Below are positions 1-11,437 of a stretch of 64,000 nucleotides of DNA, one piece after another. The DNA is taken from positions 1,205,784 to 1,269,783 of the forward strand of contig NZ_LT732529.1 in the NCBI RefSeq assembly GCF_900156865.1, in the 5' to 3' direction. How positions within the stretch are numbered: the stretch's first letter is position 1; each line of letters begins with the position of its first letter. A program made the position numbers and the translations under genes. The stretch comes from Litchfieldia sinesaloumensis (lineage in GTDB: Bacteria > Bacillota > Bacilli > Bacillales > Bacillaceae_L). The notes under the pieces are model-generated. The model saw only the letters and a list, made by a program, of their open reading frames with translations, did no database searches and was not told the DNA's origin.

Positions 1-875
1 TGATAATACCTTCCTTTTATATACCAAGCACTTAATGCACGTATACCCTCATCGCTAAAACGAACTGTTTCCTCACGGAGTACACTAACAGGGCCAAACC
101 GTTTTCCTTTGTACCAAAGCCACAATAGAACTAATAAACCACTTTGCAAAAGGAGAAGTAGAAACCAACTAGGATACAATGTAGTGAATCCAGAAGCGTT
201 TTTAGTACTATGGACATATTCATCAAAATAATAAATGGACGCTTCGTTATTTGTGATTAACGATAGCACAAGCGATAGATGATCATAGTTTAAGAGATTA
301 TGATTTGTGAGCCACTCTGGTGTAAGTGCAATTATTAATTCCCCTTCACCGATCTTTCGACTGGTTGCAATAACACCTGCATCATCTTCAAGTAAGATGG
401 TCTCGTTTTCAGTTGGAATGATTCGATTTGGTGTTTGTACATTTGCATCATATACTGTTCCCTGATTATCTTTTAGTGAAGTTGTTTCTTCTATGAAGGG
501 TTCGGTGTAAGCAGGAAGTGTTTTCGCTTCAAACATTCCCCTTGGGTTTTCTTTAAATAGTATAAGCTTGTTACCAGCTTGTATAAAATCAAGATATCCA
601 CGCGCTTCTTCTTGTTCTGGTGTAAAATAAGGCTCCACCATAATTAGAACTTGATTATCTTCTTTATTAGTAAGAAGGTTAGGTGAATGCGACCATCTTT
701 TCGCCTTATTTTCATCGTTTAAGTAGGTATATAAAGCCTTAACACCAGTTGGTGCAGGAGATTCAGAAACGTATCGCGGATACACTTTTGGATTATGTGA
801 TTCAATAAAATACGTTAAAAATAGGAGGAGTGTAATCAGTCCAATTAAAATCATCCATACTTTAGGTTTGCGCAT
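1..875 (-). CDS. DUF4350 domain membrane protein (3' end beyond window)
   Basis: About 291 codons are visible; the stop lies left of the window. The protein begins MRKPKVWMILIG and has an N-terminal membrane segment (about residues 7-23), a soluble domain of about 200 residues (motif PAPTGVKALYTYL near 40), and a second hydrophobic segment near residue 240 (WFLLLLLQSGLLVLLWLW). This layout fits DUF4350 proteins, which lie in MoxR/DUF58/DUF4129 clusters of Bacillaceae. The ATG at 873-875 overlaps the end of the upstream DUF4129 gene by 14 bases, so the two are probably translationally coupled. The biochemical role of the family is not established. Family call from pattern memory. Confidence 0.8.
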   Translation of the reverse strand, partial: MRKPKVWMILIGLITLLLFLTYFIESHNPKVYPRYVSESPAPTGVKALYTYLNDENKAKRWSHSPNLLTNKEDNQVLIMVEPYFTPEQEEARGYLDFIQAGNKLILFKENPRGMFEAKTLPAYTEPFIEETTSLKDNQGTVYDANVQTPNRIIPTENETILLEDDAGVIATSRKIGEGELIIALTPEWLTNHNLLNYDHLSLVLSLITNNEASIYYFDEYVHSTKNASGFTTLYPSWFLLLLLQSGLLVLLWLWYKGKRFGPVSVLREETVRFSDEGIRALSAWYIKGRYY

Positions 876-1515
876 GTTCGTTCACCACTCCCCCTTTTAT
901 GTCACTTAGCCACGTAAAGGCTTTATCCCGAAATTGTAAGTATTCAAGCTTATCAATCTCATATTCTCCATATGTTACTTCATCAAACACCAATGCTAAG
1001 TCATAAAACTCATGTGCCCAAGACTGATTGACCTTACGAAGCTCATCATAATATTCCCAGTTTGTTTTCCATGCTCTTGCTTCCAACCATTCTTTTTCGT
1101 GAAAGTAGAGGAGGAGTGCAAGGAATAGATGTCTCGTAGCAGCAGTAAAATCCTGATTTTCTTCTTGCTTTTTAGCTTCTCGCAAGTGTTTTTGATAGGT
1201 CCAGCTTAATTCCTTATCCGAATGAAGAGGTTTCTGTTTGCTAAGCTTTTTACTTCTTGTATTTCGTACTAGGTAAAATACTGCAATCCCTAATAGCAGA
1301 AGAGCACCAAAAATAATCAAAAGAAGTACTAGTTCAGCAGCACCATTTGCAGAGCCGATTGATGGAAATAAATTCTCCAATAAGTCAGCTAACCATTTCT
1401 TTAATTGATTCCACCATTCTTCAAACAAATTCCGAGATTCATCATAGTAAATCCGATATTCTTTTTCGTTTAAAATGTCTTCTATTCGGTCCCTCGCATC
1501 ATTCATTTGTCCCAT
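862..1515 (-). CDS. DUF4129 domain membrane protein
   Basis: A 217-residue protein with an N-terminal amphipathic region, one strong membrane segment (about residues 55-85, rich in Leu/Ile/Ala) and a charged C-terminal helical domain (residues 115-200) resembling DUF4129. It is the middle gene of a tightly packed minus-strand operon: the upstream gene stops at 1532 and the downstream DUF4350 gene starts inside its last codons. In-frame starts GTG 1527, GTG 1524, ATG 1521 and ATG 1515 are possible. ATG 1515 is chosen because a GGTGA sequence sits five bases before it. DUF4129 is often the C-terminal part of transglutaminase-like proteins and co-occurs with MoxR ATPases; no enzymatic role can be assigned. 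Confidence 0.78.
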   Translation of the reverse strand: MGQMNDARDRIEDILNEKEYRIYYDESRNLFEEWWNQLKKWLADLLENLFPSIGSANGAAELVLLLIIFGALLLLGIAVFYLVRNTRSKKLSKQKPLHSDKELSWTYQKHLREAKKQEENQDFTAATRHLFLALLLYFHEKEWLEARAWKTNWEYYDELRKVNQSWAHEFYDLALVFDEVTYGEYEIDKLEYLQFRDKAFTWLSDIKGGVVNEHAQT

Positions 1516-1531
1516 TGTCATCACCACTTAT

Positions 1532-2446
1532 CTATCTTGGTTCATTGAACCCCTCAATCATTTCATCTAAATCCTCTGCATCATGCCTTACTTTTGCGTC
1601 AAGATACATAACCCCATAGCCTACAGCAAACAACAAGGTCGTAAAAATTGTTGTAAGGTTTACAATTAAAGTTAGTAAAACACTGTTTCCTAAAAAGATT
1701 CCGAAGGTTGCTTCAACAGCAAAACTAATCGCACTTATTATTAAAAAGAAAATAACATAAAGGCTAAAAAGAACCCAACCACGTTGTTTAGTTAATTGCC
1801 AACTACGAGAAAATCCAGGAGATTCATAGTCTAATACAACTGAACCAAAATAAAAGCCCCAACGTGTTAATAAATAACCGACTCCAACAAATAAGCCAAG
1901 AGCTAACCCAATGATAAAAAGTATTCCGACAAGTGGCATACCAATGGCACCAACTATTCCTACTGGAACCAATATCATAACCGCCACAAAGAAGAAACCA
2001 AATACAATCAGACTAAACAAAATATTACTTCCGAGCATTGCCCAAAACCGTGTAAATGCTCTTTTAATGACTGAACTAATTGTATACTCCTCATTTTTAC
2101 GGATATGGTTTAAAGCAATTAGGATTGCAGCTTCAGCAACTGGAAATAAAACGAGCCCTATAAGTCCGATAAATAAAGTACCAATGGCACCACCAAGGCC
2201 AATATTTTCAGCAACCACTGTTTCATCAAAGCTCGCAAGTACTTGGCTGAACCAGTCCTCACCAGGTCCAACCTGTCTAAAAAAACTTGTTCCAGACGCT
2301 AACAAGATTAACGCCTCGAGTATGTATACCGGTCCCATGAAGATAAGTAAAATTGTGAAAAAGTCTCGAAAGCGATTTTTACTTAAACTAAATGTGTGAT
2401 CAAGGATTTCCCCAAACCCCTTTGGACGTGAAAATTTTGTATTCAA
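1532..2446 (-). CDS. polytopic membrane protein, GPDPase_memb-like
   Basis: A 304-residue integral membrane protein with about six hydrophobic segments and a short soluble N-terminus (RPKGFGEILDHTFSL). This N-terminal pattern, followed by long Ile/Phe/Val helices, is typical of the glycerophosphoryl-diester phosphodiesterase membrane-domain family (PF10110-like), which has no catalytic domain of its own. The start is a TTG at 2444-2446 preceded by GGGGGATGAC. It heads the operon continuing into DUF4129 and DUF4350. The C-terminus is acidic (DAEDLDEMIEG). Function unknown; a scaffold or lipid-linked role in the MoxR-type cluster is only an inference. Confidence 0.72.
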   Translation of the reverse strand: MNTKFSRPKGFGEILDHTFSLSKNRFRDFFTILLIFMGPVYILEALILLASGTSFFRQVGPGEDWFSQVLASFDETVVAENIGLGGAIGTLFIGLIGLVLFPVAEAAILIALNHIRKNEEYTISSVIKRAFTRFWAMLGSNILFSLIVFGFFFVAVMILVPVGIVGAIGMPLVGILFIIGLALGLFVGVGYLLTRWGFYFGSVVLDYESPGFSRSWQLTKQRGWVLFSLYVIFFLIISAISFAVEATFGIFLGNSVLLTLIVNLTTIFTTLLFAVGYGVMYLDAKVRHDAEDLDEMIEGFNEPR

Positions 2447-2570
2447 TCTGTCATCCCCCTGTCATTCGCTGTTAATTATTTGATTGTCAATATCGCCTAT
2501 TTTAACATTATTCTGGAAGTTTTTCTGTATTAATTTTGAAATAATTTCTAGTAACTGCTAGGTAAAGTGT

Positions 2571-2601
2571 AAAAGCCTGATTCCCATCGTGGAATCAGGC
2601 T
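2571..2601 (-). terminator. intrinsic terminator after the FAD oxidoreductase
   Basis: Perfect 11-bp arms (AGCCTGATTCC at 2574-2584 and its complement at 2591-2601) with a 6-base loop, followed on the minus strand by TTTT. It ends the gene at 2627-3742. Confidence 0.9.
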
Positions 2602-2626
2602 GAATAGGTTATGATTTTTTGAAGGG

Positions 2627-3742
2627 TCATGATTTTATAGCACCTGTAATGTCATATAAGCCTAAATCGATTTCAAGTGGTTGTCCCATGGCAAGCTTTG
2701 CTAGTTCTCCTCCTAAATAAGGACCAACGGTTAACCCAGAAGCACCTAGTCCGTTAGCGGCAAAAAGATTATCAATATCAGGTATCTTACCAATAACGGG
2801 TAGAAAGTCTGGTGTGAAAGGTCTAAACCCTACTCGTGTTTCTAATACCGTTGCTTCTGATAAACCAGGTGCAATTGCAAGGGCTTTATCAATAACTTCA
2901 TGAAGCCCGCCTGCTGTAATTCTATTATCAAGACCTCTGTCATTTTCATGTGTTGCACCTACAACCACTCTTCCCCCATCAAATGCCAAAATATACTGGT
3001 CATTCGGCGGCATAACAACTGGCCAGTTACCTGTGACGGAATCCTCTAAACCTAAATGAACAATTTGAGCTTTTTGTGAAGAAACTTGAAAATCGATACC
3101 AAGTGGACGGAGTAATTCATTTGCCCAAACTCCTGCGGTTATCATGATTTTGCCAGCTTCAATTTCTTCATTATCTATTTTCACACGTATTCGGTTTCCT
3201 TCATTAACGATAAAAGCGCTCCCTTTTCGTTCTACCGCGCCGTAGTGTTTGGCTGAACGAATTAGTGCATTCCGCAACTCACGACCATTTACTCTAGCTG
3301 CACCACTGATATGAACAGATGATAAATCGTTAGTAAGTGGTGGAAAAAGTTCAACGGTTTTTTCTGCATTTAATCGTGTAATTTCTCCGATTTCAGGCGC
3401 ATCTTCTCGGCGGTTATGTGCTCTCTCTTCCATTTTATCAAGCTTATTTTCATCAAAATGAAGACTGATCGCCCCAACTTTTTTATAACCTGTCTTAGTC
3501 TCACCAACCTCTTCAAGCTCATGAATTAATGTTGAATAATAGCTTGCCCCCGCTTTCGCTAAATTGTACCAAGCTTTATTCCTACGCTGTGATAACCATG
3601 GACAGACAATTCCAGCAGCTGCGTCAGTAGCTTGACCTTGTTCATGCCTATCGACAATGATTACTTTCTCACCCGCTTTAGCAAGATGGTAGGCAGTCGA
3701 AGCACCAAGTATCCCTGCACCAATAACAAGATAAGATGTCAT
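2627..3742 (-). CDS. FAD-dependent D-amino acid oxidoreductase (DadA/YurR-like)
   Basis: A 371-residue DAO-family flavoenzyme. The dinucleotide-binding motif (VIGAGILGASTAYHLAKAG) is at residues 5-24, followed by an acidic strand end (VDRHEQG). The C-terminal motif TRVGFRPFTPDFLPVIG and the FAD-contacting GLGASGLTVGPYLG are both present. The family oxidatively deaminates or demethylates amino acids such as D-amino acids, glycine or sarcosine; the substrate cannot be read from sequence. The closest remembered relative is B. subtilis YurR. The gene is monocistronic, with AGGGG upstream of its ATG and its own terminator. Confidence 0.85.
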   Translation of the reverse strand: MTSYLVIGAGILGASTAYHLAKAGEKVIIVDRHEQGQATDAAAGIVCPWLSQRRNKAWYNLAKAGASYYSTLIHELEEVGETKTGYKKVGAISLHFDENKLDKMEERAHNRREDAPEIGEITRLNAEKTVELFPPLTNDLSSVHISGAARVNGRELRNALIRSAKHYGAVERKGSAFIVNEGNRIRVKIDNEEIEAGKIMITAGVWANELLRPLGIDFQVSSQKAQIVHLGLEDSVTGNWPVVMPPNDQYILAFDGGRVVVGATHENDRGLDNRITAGGLHEVIDKALAIAPGLSEATVLETRVGFRPFTPDFLPVIGKIPDIDNLFAANGLGASGLTVGPYLGGELAKLAMGQPLEIDLGLYDITGAIKS

Positions 3743-3915
3743 CTTTTCAAAACCCCTTTTATGTTCTATTGTTCATTATTTTACTAAACTGATCCATTTT
3801 TGTCGAAATTTGTATATTTTTCTAACAGTTATACCATGATATAGGTAACGCTGTAAAATATAGGAAAAAATACATAATGCAGCGTATTTATTTAAACGAA
3901 AGGAGGTCTTGACAA

Positions 3916-4044
3916 TTGGCAAACAAAAATAAAAATAAACAGCCTCAAACAGGAGCAAATAGTATGGACACGGAATTTGGCGCAGAACAAGGTTTAAGTA
4001 AAAAGGCTAGAAAAAAAGCAGCTCGTGAAAATCGTAAAAAATAA
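3916..4044 (+). CDS. 42-residue basic protein, possible gamma-type SASP
   Basis: A TTG start at 3916 follows a perfect AGGAGG (3901-3906) by nine bases and opens a 42-codon frame: Lys/Asn/Gln-rich N-terminus, central NSMDTEFGAEQG, and a strongly basic tail (KKARKKAARENRKK). The Thr-Glu-Phe core, short length and Gln/Asn richness recall gamma-type small acid-soluble spore proteins, but the tail is more basic than in SspE. An intrinsic terminator follows at 4085-4125. That the gene is real is likely; the spore assignment is tentative. The longer minus-strand frame over this site lacks a ribosome binding site. Confidence 0.6.
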   Translation: MANKNKNKQPQTGANSMDTEFGAEQGLSKKARKKAARENRKK

Positions 4045-4084
4045 ATAACATGTAAAATGCAGATTTCGTACCGGTACATATTTG

Positions 4085-4125
4085 ACCTGTTCCTAAGCTT
4101 TTAATTAATTGGAACGGGTTTTTTC
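4085..4125 (+). terminator. intrinsic terminator after the 42-residue gene
   Basis: ACCTGTTCC (4085-4093) pairs with GGAACGGGT (4111-4119) with one G-U pair, followed by TTTTTT. Confidence 0.85.
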
Positions 4126-4279
4126 TTTGTTCGCACGTAATTTCATACGGTAAAGAATTTTAAAAATAACTATAATTAATCATAACTAATGTCCTATTAA
4201 AATAACAACACTTTGCATGTTTCCTAGGTTATTGGACAACTGCATCTGCTCGTATACTCTTGTTAAGGGGTGATTTAGG

Positions 4280-4435
4280 ATGAAACAAATAGAAATTCAA
4301 ATGATACTTTTCGTCGGTGTAACATTGGTTCACGAATATTGGCTACATTGGGGACTTCCAAGAGTCTATTATTGGGATGTAAGGCACAACCATTTGAAAG
4401 AGATTGAGGATAAAAATAATAATAAAATTGCATAG
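4280..4435 (+). CDS. 51-residue protein of unknown function
   Basis: ATG at 4280 follows AAGGGGTG by about eight bases. The 51 codons give a hydrophobic N-terminal half (MILFVGVTLVHEYWLHWGLP) and a charged tail (HNHLKEIEDKNNNKIA). His/Trp/Tyr-rich and possibly membrane-associated. I do not recognise a family. A possible -10 (TATACT near 4253) lies upstream with a poor -35. It converges on the cadA terminator. The clean RBS and codon pattern support a real gene; nothing supports a function. Confidence 0.55.
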   Translation: MKQIEIQMILFVGVTLVHEYWLHWGLPRVYYWDVRHNHLKEIEDKNNNKIA

Positions 4436-4460
4436 AAAAAAGGGATAACCACGTTACCCC
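4436..4460 (-). terminator. intrinsic terminator overlapping the cadA stop
   Basis: On the minus strand GGGGTAAC pairs with GTTATCCC (one G-U pair, loop GTG), then TTTTTT. The hairpin includes the first base of the stop triplet. Confidence 0.8.
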
Positions 4461-6568
4461 TATTCTTTAACTCTTAATAATCTCAAGCTATTTAATGTAA
4501 CAAGTAGAGTTGCGCCCATGTCAGCGAATATCGCAATCCATAATGTCAGCCAACCTGGTACAACTAATAGCAAGGCCAATGCCTTTATACCTAGTGAAAA
4601 TATAATGTTTTGTTTAATAATCATAAGAGCTTTTCGACTCAGTTTGATTGTATAAGGCAATTTACTTAGATCGTCAGACATTAAGGCGATATCAGCCGTC
4701 TCTATGGCTGTGTCTGTACCTGCTCCTCCCATTGCTACACCGATCGTTGAAGCCGCTAATGCAGGTGCATCATTCACTCCATCTCCAACCATCGCTACTA
4801 TTGAATGGTTTGATCGAAGTTTTTTTATGAATGTTAATTTGTCGTCCGGAAGTAAGTCAGCTTGAATCTCAGTCACACCTACATTTTTACCGATGGCATT
4901 TGCGGTTCGCTGATTGTCACCAGTTAGCATCACTGTTTTTTTAATGCCAATCTCATGTAATTTTCGAATTACTTCCTTGGACGAATCTCGTAAAACATCA
5001 GCAACTGCAAGTAGTAAAAGGATTGTATTTTTTGTTCCGAAAAGGATAACGGTTTTACCTTTGTTTTGTAATGCGATAATTTCCTTTTGCATATTCTTTG
5101 GCAGTCCATTGTGTATTTCTTCAAAAAAGCGCGGACTACCAACGAAATAGGTTTCTCCATCAATTTTAGACTTCAAGCCTTTACCTGTAATGGATTGAAA
5201 ATCTTCTATCCTTACATCTTTATATGGAAGATCATCTGCCTTTTTTAGGATGGCAGAAGCAAGTGGATGTTGAGACCCATTTTCGATTGCGGCAGTATAT
5301 GTCAGCCATTTCTGCGCATTTTCATCATAATGCAATATTTCAGTGACTACAGGCATTCCTTTTGTTAAAGTCCCCGTTTTGTCAAATGCAATTACGTTTA
5401 ATGCGCCTGCCTCCTCAAGATAAATCCCACCTTTTATCAGCACGCCGTGTCGTGCTGCATTCCCTATCGCTGTAACAACTGCAACAGGAGTCGAAACGAC
5501 TAAAGCACATGGACATCCTACGACTAGAGCTGCAAGTCCTTGATATATCCATTCGTTCCAACTCGCTCCAAACAACAATGGAGGAACAGCTGCGATTAAA
5601 ATCGCTAAAACGATAATTGCAGGTGTATAGTATTTTGCGAATTTATCAACAAATGCTTGTGAAGGTGCACGTTCAGCCTGCGCTTCTTCAACTAAATGGA
5701 TAATTTTTGCAATTGTTGTGTCCTCGACTCGTTTTGATACTCTAACCTCAAGTAAGCCTTCCTCATTAAGAGTTCCTGCAAATACTTCATCATCGATTGA
5801 TTTGTTAACTGGGACACTTTCGCCTGTTATGGATGCTTGATTAACAGAAGATACTCCTTTAACTACGATTCCATCCATTGCAACCATCTGTCCAGGTTTT
5901 ACGATCATTATGTCACCAATTTGAATATCCTCGACACCGATGACCATTTCTTCCATACCTCGCCGAATCAATGCTTCATTTGGTGCAATATCCATCAGTG
6001 ACTCAATTGATTTTCGGGCTTTATCCATCGAATAGCGTTCCAGAGCTTCACTAATTGCGAATAAAATCACAACCGTTGCTCCTTCCCCCCATTCGCCAAT
6101 CATTGCAGCGCCGATAACAGCTACCGTCATTAGGGTACTCATATCAAATTTGAAACGACTCAGATTCTTAAAGCCTTTTAGAAATAGCGTATAGCCCCCG
6201 ACGACTATGGCTGCTGCATATCCAATTGTTGAAAAGAGATGACCTTCTCCATGTAATTCACCTAATAACCAACTGACAACAAGTAATACTGCAGATATAT
6301 AAACCTTGAATGTTTCTTTTTGTTTCCAGAATGGAACTTGCGGTTCTGCCTTTTCATGTTCTTCCCGTAGCTTCAGATTTTCAAATGCGCCAGCCTTTTC
6401 GAGCTCTTGTATCGATGTGTCTCCGGTTACTGTCAGTTTAGCAGCACCAAAGTTTACACTTGCATCTTTAACACCATCCAGGTGTTTCACGTTTGTTTCA
6501 AACGTTTTCGCACAGCCTGCTCAGGAAAAGCCTTGCACTCGGTAGGTTTTTGTAGCTTGTTCCGACAT
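4460..6568 (-). CDS. cadA: Cd/Zn/Pb-exporting P1B-type ATPase, in-frame TGA at residue 16
   Basis: P-type ATPase closely matching CadA (staphylococcal pI258 type). From the ATG at 6568, with GGGGGTGA five bases before it, the frame encodes the N-terminal HMA domain, membrane helices, TGES (about 248-251), the metal-site CPC (352-354), the phosphorylation motif DKTGT (396-400) and GDGVND, ending RLLRVKE. Codon 16 (6521-6523) is TGA exactly where relatives have the first Cys of GFSCxxC; the second Cys (TGT) is intact. The rest of the frame is open to the end. The only downstream in-frame start (GTG at 6490) has no ribosome binding site. Nonsense mutation, sequencing error or, less likely, UGA recoding are possible. 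No CadC/CzrA regulator is adjacent. Confidence 0.88.
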
Positions 6569-6587
6569 GTTACTCACCCCCGAAAAA

Positions 6588-6611
6588 TGTATACTTTAAA
6601 ATCAGTATACA
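6588..6611. promoter_or_regulatory. inverted repeat upstream of cadA
   Basis: Perfect 7-bp arms TGTATAC (6588-6594) and GTATACA (6605-6611) with a 10-base spacer, 20 bases upstream of the cadA ATG. The position suits an operator for a metal-responsive repressor, but the spacing does not match the usual ArsR-family site, so the regulator is unknown. Confidence 0.45.
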
Positions 6612-6675
6612 CGTTTATTAGTTAAGCGTACTAGATAATCGCTTCATTATAGGCTGACCTTATGTAGTGATGGGG

Positions 6676-7464
6676 TCATTTTCCCCAAACCTCAGCTAAC
6701 GTCATACGAAAAAACTGATCTAAACGATTAGTTGGGTCTGGACACCTATTTTCTAGTGTGGCTACATATTCTTCTAGTTTTTCAATTTTTGTTTTTAAAA
6801 AACCTGATAAATCCAATGATTGCTGATATGACTTTTGACCAGAAGACTTTAGAAATATGATGTTCTCAATTTTTGTTTTTATTTCGTTACTTGGCAAAAG
6901 TTCATCAACTAGGACTTTCAAATCAAGACTACTCATCCGCCCATGCTTAGCTATATATTCTGCCATCAACAGTGGGCGGATTACATTCAAGTAGGTTTTA
7001 ACATCAGGCCCTTTCTCTTCGATGCGTTTAAAGTTCCCTTTTGCCATTTTTACATAATGGTAGATACAGGGTATGGGTGAAAATGTGACGTCTTCAAGTT
7101 GATACATGCTTTCAATAAAGTTTGTTGCCTGACTGTAAATAATACCTGAGTGCATCCATTCCAACAGGCCTGGGTTTGATTTACGTAAAAGACGAAGTGA
7201 CTTTGTTAGCTCCCAACCACTCATGTCCACTAAAGGATTAACAGGAATACTGATTCTATCGTGCTTAGGGACCTCAAGTACATCTCTCTTTTGATCGATT
7301 GAGAGATACCATTCGGTTTTGTGGAGGTAGATAAATCGAACATCGTAATCACTTTCTTCAGACGTTACCCCCCATGTGCGACTACCCGCTTCACATGCAT
7401 AAAGTACTTTCACATCGTATTCAAGTTCAATTTGTTTAATAATTTCTACAATATGATTTTTCAA
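6676..7464 (-). CDS. ycgL: YcgL-type predicted nucleotidyltransferase
   Basis: A 262-residue protein of the predicted nucleotidyltransferase family (PF10127/COG3541). The polymerase-beta-like active site is clear: GSRTWG followed after a short gap by SDYDVRF, i.e. G-S...D-x-D. The TTG at 7464 is chosen over the longer frame from 7500 because AAAGAGGG lies six bases before it and the resulting length fits the family. The substrate of the family is unknown. Its upstream region overlaps the hutG terminator, so it is probably a separate transcription unit rather than part of the hut operon. Confidence 0.82.
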   Translation of the reverse strand: MKNHIVEIIKQIELEYDVKVLYACEAGSRTWGVTSEESDYDVRFIYLHKTEWYLSIDQKRDVLEVPKHDRISIPVNPLVDMSGWELTKSLRLLRKSNPGLLEWMHSGIIYSQATNFIESMYQLEDVTFSPIPCIYHYVKMAKGNFKRIEEKGPDVKTYLNVIRPLLMAEYIAKHGRMSSLDLKVLVDELLPSNEIKTKIENIIFLKSSGQKSYQQSLDLSGFLKTKIEKLEEYVATLENRCPDPTNRLDQFFRMTLAEVWGK

Positions 7465-7483
7465 TACTATCCCTCTTTTGCAT

Positions 7484-7513
7484 GAGAAAAGGAGATGCAA
7501 GATTCATCTCCTT
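7484..7513 (-). terminator. intrinsic terminator of the hut operon
   Basis: AAGGAGATG (7489-7497) and CATCTCCTT (7505-7513) form a 9-bp stem with a 7-base loop, followed on the minus strand by TTTTC. Confidence 0.88.
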
Positions 7514-7533
7514 TACCAACTAGTATTCTCTAT

Positions 7534-9766
<2,233 letters not shown>

Positions 9767-11422
9767 TTACAACATCGGGATATCGACGCCTTTTTCCTTC
9801 GCCACTTCTATTGCCTTTTCATAGCCAGCATCCGCATGGCGAACAATGCCCATACCTGGGTCTGTAGTAAGAACACGTTGTAGACGTTCTTTTGCCAGTT
9901 CCGTGCCATCAGCAACGACAACCATACCAGCGTGTAAGGAATAGCCCATGCCGACCCCACCACCATGATGAACAGAAATCCATGATCCACCAGCAGCAAC
10001 GTTGATTAAAGCATTTAAGATTGCCCAATCTCCCACAGCATCACTACCGTCCTTCATGGCTTCTGTTTCTCGGTTAGGTGATGCAACAGAGCCGCAGTCT
10101 AAGTGGTCCCTACCAATTACAATCGGTGCTTTCAATTCACCTTTAGCTACCAATTCATTAATGGCGAGGCCCATTTTCACGCGCTCACCGTAGCCAAGCC
10201 AGCAAATTCGAGCTGGCAGCCCCTGAAACTCTACCTTTTCCTGAGCCATATCAATCCAACGAAGTAAAGCCTCGTTTTCTGGGAATAATTCTTTTATGAG
10301 AGCATCTGTTCGATAGATGTCTTGTGGGTCACCAGAGAGAGCTGCCCAACGGAAGGGTCCTTTTCCTTCACAGAATAATGGACGAATATAAGCTGGGACA
10401 AAGCCAGGAAAATCAAATGCATTAATCACACCTGCATCTTTCGCAACTTGACGGATATTGTTGCCGTAATCAAAAGTCACAGTTCCCCGACGTTCAAATT
10501 CAAGCATTGCCATAACATGCTTTGCCATCGAAGCAGATGATAGTTCAACATATTTTTTTGAATCGCTCTCTCGTAATTTTGCTGCTTCTTCAACGGTATA
10601 TCCTTCCGGTACATACCCATTTAAAGGGTCGTGTGCGGATGTTTGATCGGTCATTACGTCTATTTGAACGTTACGGTTTAAGAATTCATGATGGACCTCA
10701 GCAGCATTTCCAAGGAGACCAATCGATAATGCCTCACCATTACGCTTTGCTTCTAGTGCCCATTTAATCGCTTCATCGATTGAATCTGTCATTCTATCAC
10801 AATATTTAGTATCAAGACGCTTTTGGATCCGAGATTTATCGACATCAACAGCTATACAAACACCGCCGTTCATTGTAACAGCCAGTGGCTGTGCTCCTCC
10901 CATTCCACCCAAGCCTGCTGTAAGAGTAATCGTTCCTTTTAATGAGCCACCAAAATGCTGTCGTGCTACTTCAGCAAACGTTTCATAGGTTCCTTGTAAA
11001 ATCCCCTGGGAACCGATGTAAATCCAGCTTCCAGCTGTCATTTGCCCATACATCATTAACCCTTTTTGATCAAGTTCGTGAAAATGATCCCAGTTGGCCC
11101 ATTTTGGAACGAGAACAGAATTCGAAAGCAATACACGAGGGGCCGCTTTGTGAGTTTTAAATACTGCAACTGGTTTTCCTGACTGAATTAACATTGTTTC
11201 GTCATTTTCTAAGCGGCGCAGGGTATTAACAATTGCATCAAATGCTTCCCAGTTTCGAGCAGCCTTCCCGATTCCTCCGTACACAACAAGTTCTTCTGGT
11301 TTTTCGGCAACAGCAGGGTCTAAATTGTTATAGAGCATTCGTAGTGCAGCTTCTTGTTCCCATCCTTTACATTCAAGCTCCAACCCCTTTTTAATTCGGA
11401 CGGTACGATTCTGAATGGTCAT
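9767..11422 (-). CDS. hutU: urocanate hydratase HutU
   Basis: A 551-residue urocanase, full length for the family, converting urocanate to imidazolone propionate with tightly bound NAD+. The NAD-binding stretch [16 protein letters not shown] and the signature region with [16 protein letters not shown] are intact. AGAGGGGAATG precedes the ATG. It follows hutH by 15 bases and precedes hutI by 42. Confidence 0.97.
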   Translation of the reverse strand: MTIQNRTVRIKKGLELECKGWEQEAALRMLYNNLDPAVAEKPEELVVYGGIGKAARNWEAFDAIVNTLRRLENDETMLIQSGKPVAVFKTHKAAPRVLLSNSVLVPKWANWDHFHELDQKGLMMYGQMTAGSWIYIGSQGILQGTYETFAEVARQHFGGSLKGTITLTAGLGGMGGAQPLAVTMNGGVCIAVDVDKSRIQKRLDTKYCDRMTDSIDEAIKWALEAKRNGEALSIGLLGNAAEVHHEFLNRNVQIDVMTDQTSAHDPLNGYVPEGYTVEEAAKLRESDSKKYVELSSASMAKHVMAMLEFERRGTVTFDYGNNIRQVAKDAGVINAFDFPGFVPAYIRPLFCEGKGPFRWAALSGDPQDIYRTDALIKELFPENEALLRWIDMAQEKVEFQGLPARICWLGYGERVKMGLAINELVAKGELKAPIVIGRDHLDCGSVASPNRETEAMKDGSDAVGDWAILNALINVAAGGSWISVHHGGGVGMGYSLHAGMVVVADGTELAKERLQRVLTTDPGMGIVRHADAGYEKAIEVAKEKGVDIPML

Positions 11423-11437
11423 GATTCATTCCCCTCT

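Noticed and set aside
3776-3958. 60-codon minus-strand frame over the SASP-like gene region
   Set aside because: No RBS, AT-rich composition and overlap with a plus-strand gene that has a perfect AGGAGG.
6491-6520. Definite SECIS element after the cadA TGA
   Set aside because: A 7-bp hairpin is present, but the AAA loop lacks the G expected in bacterial SECIS loops; kept only as a hypothesis.
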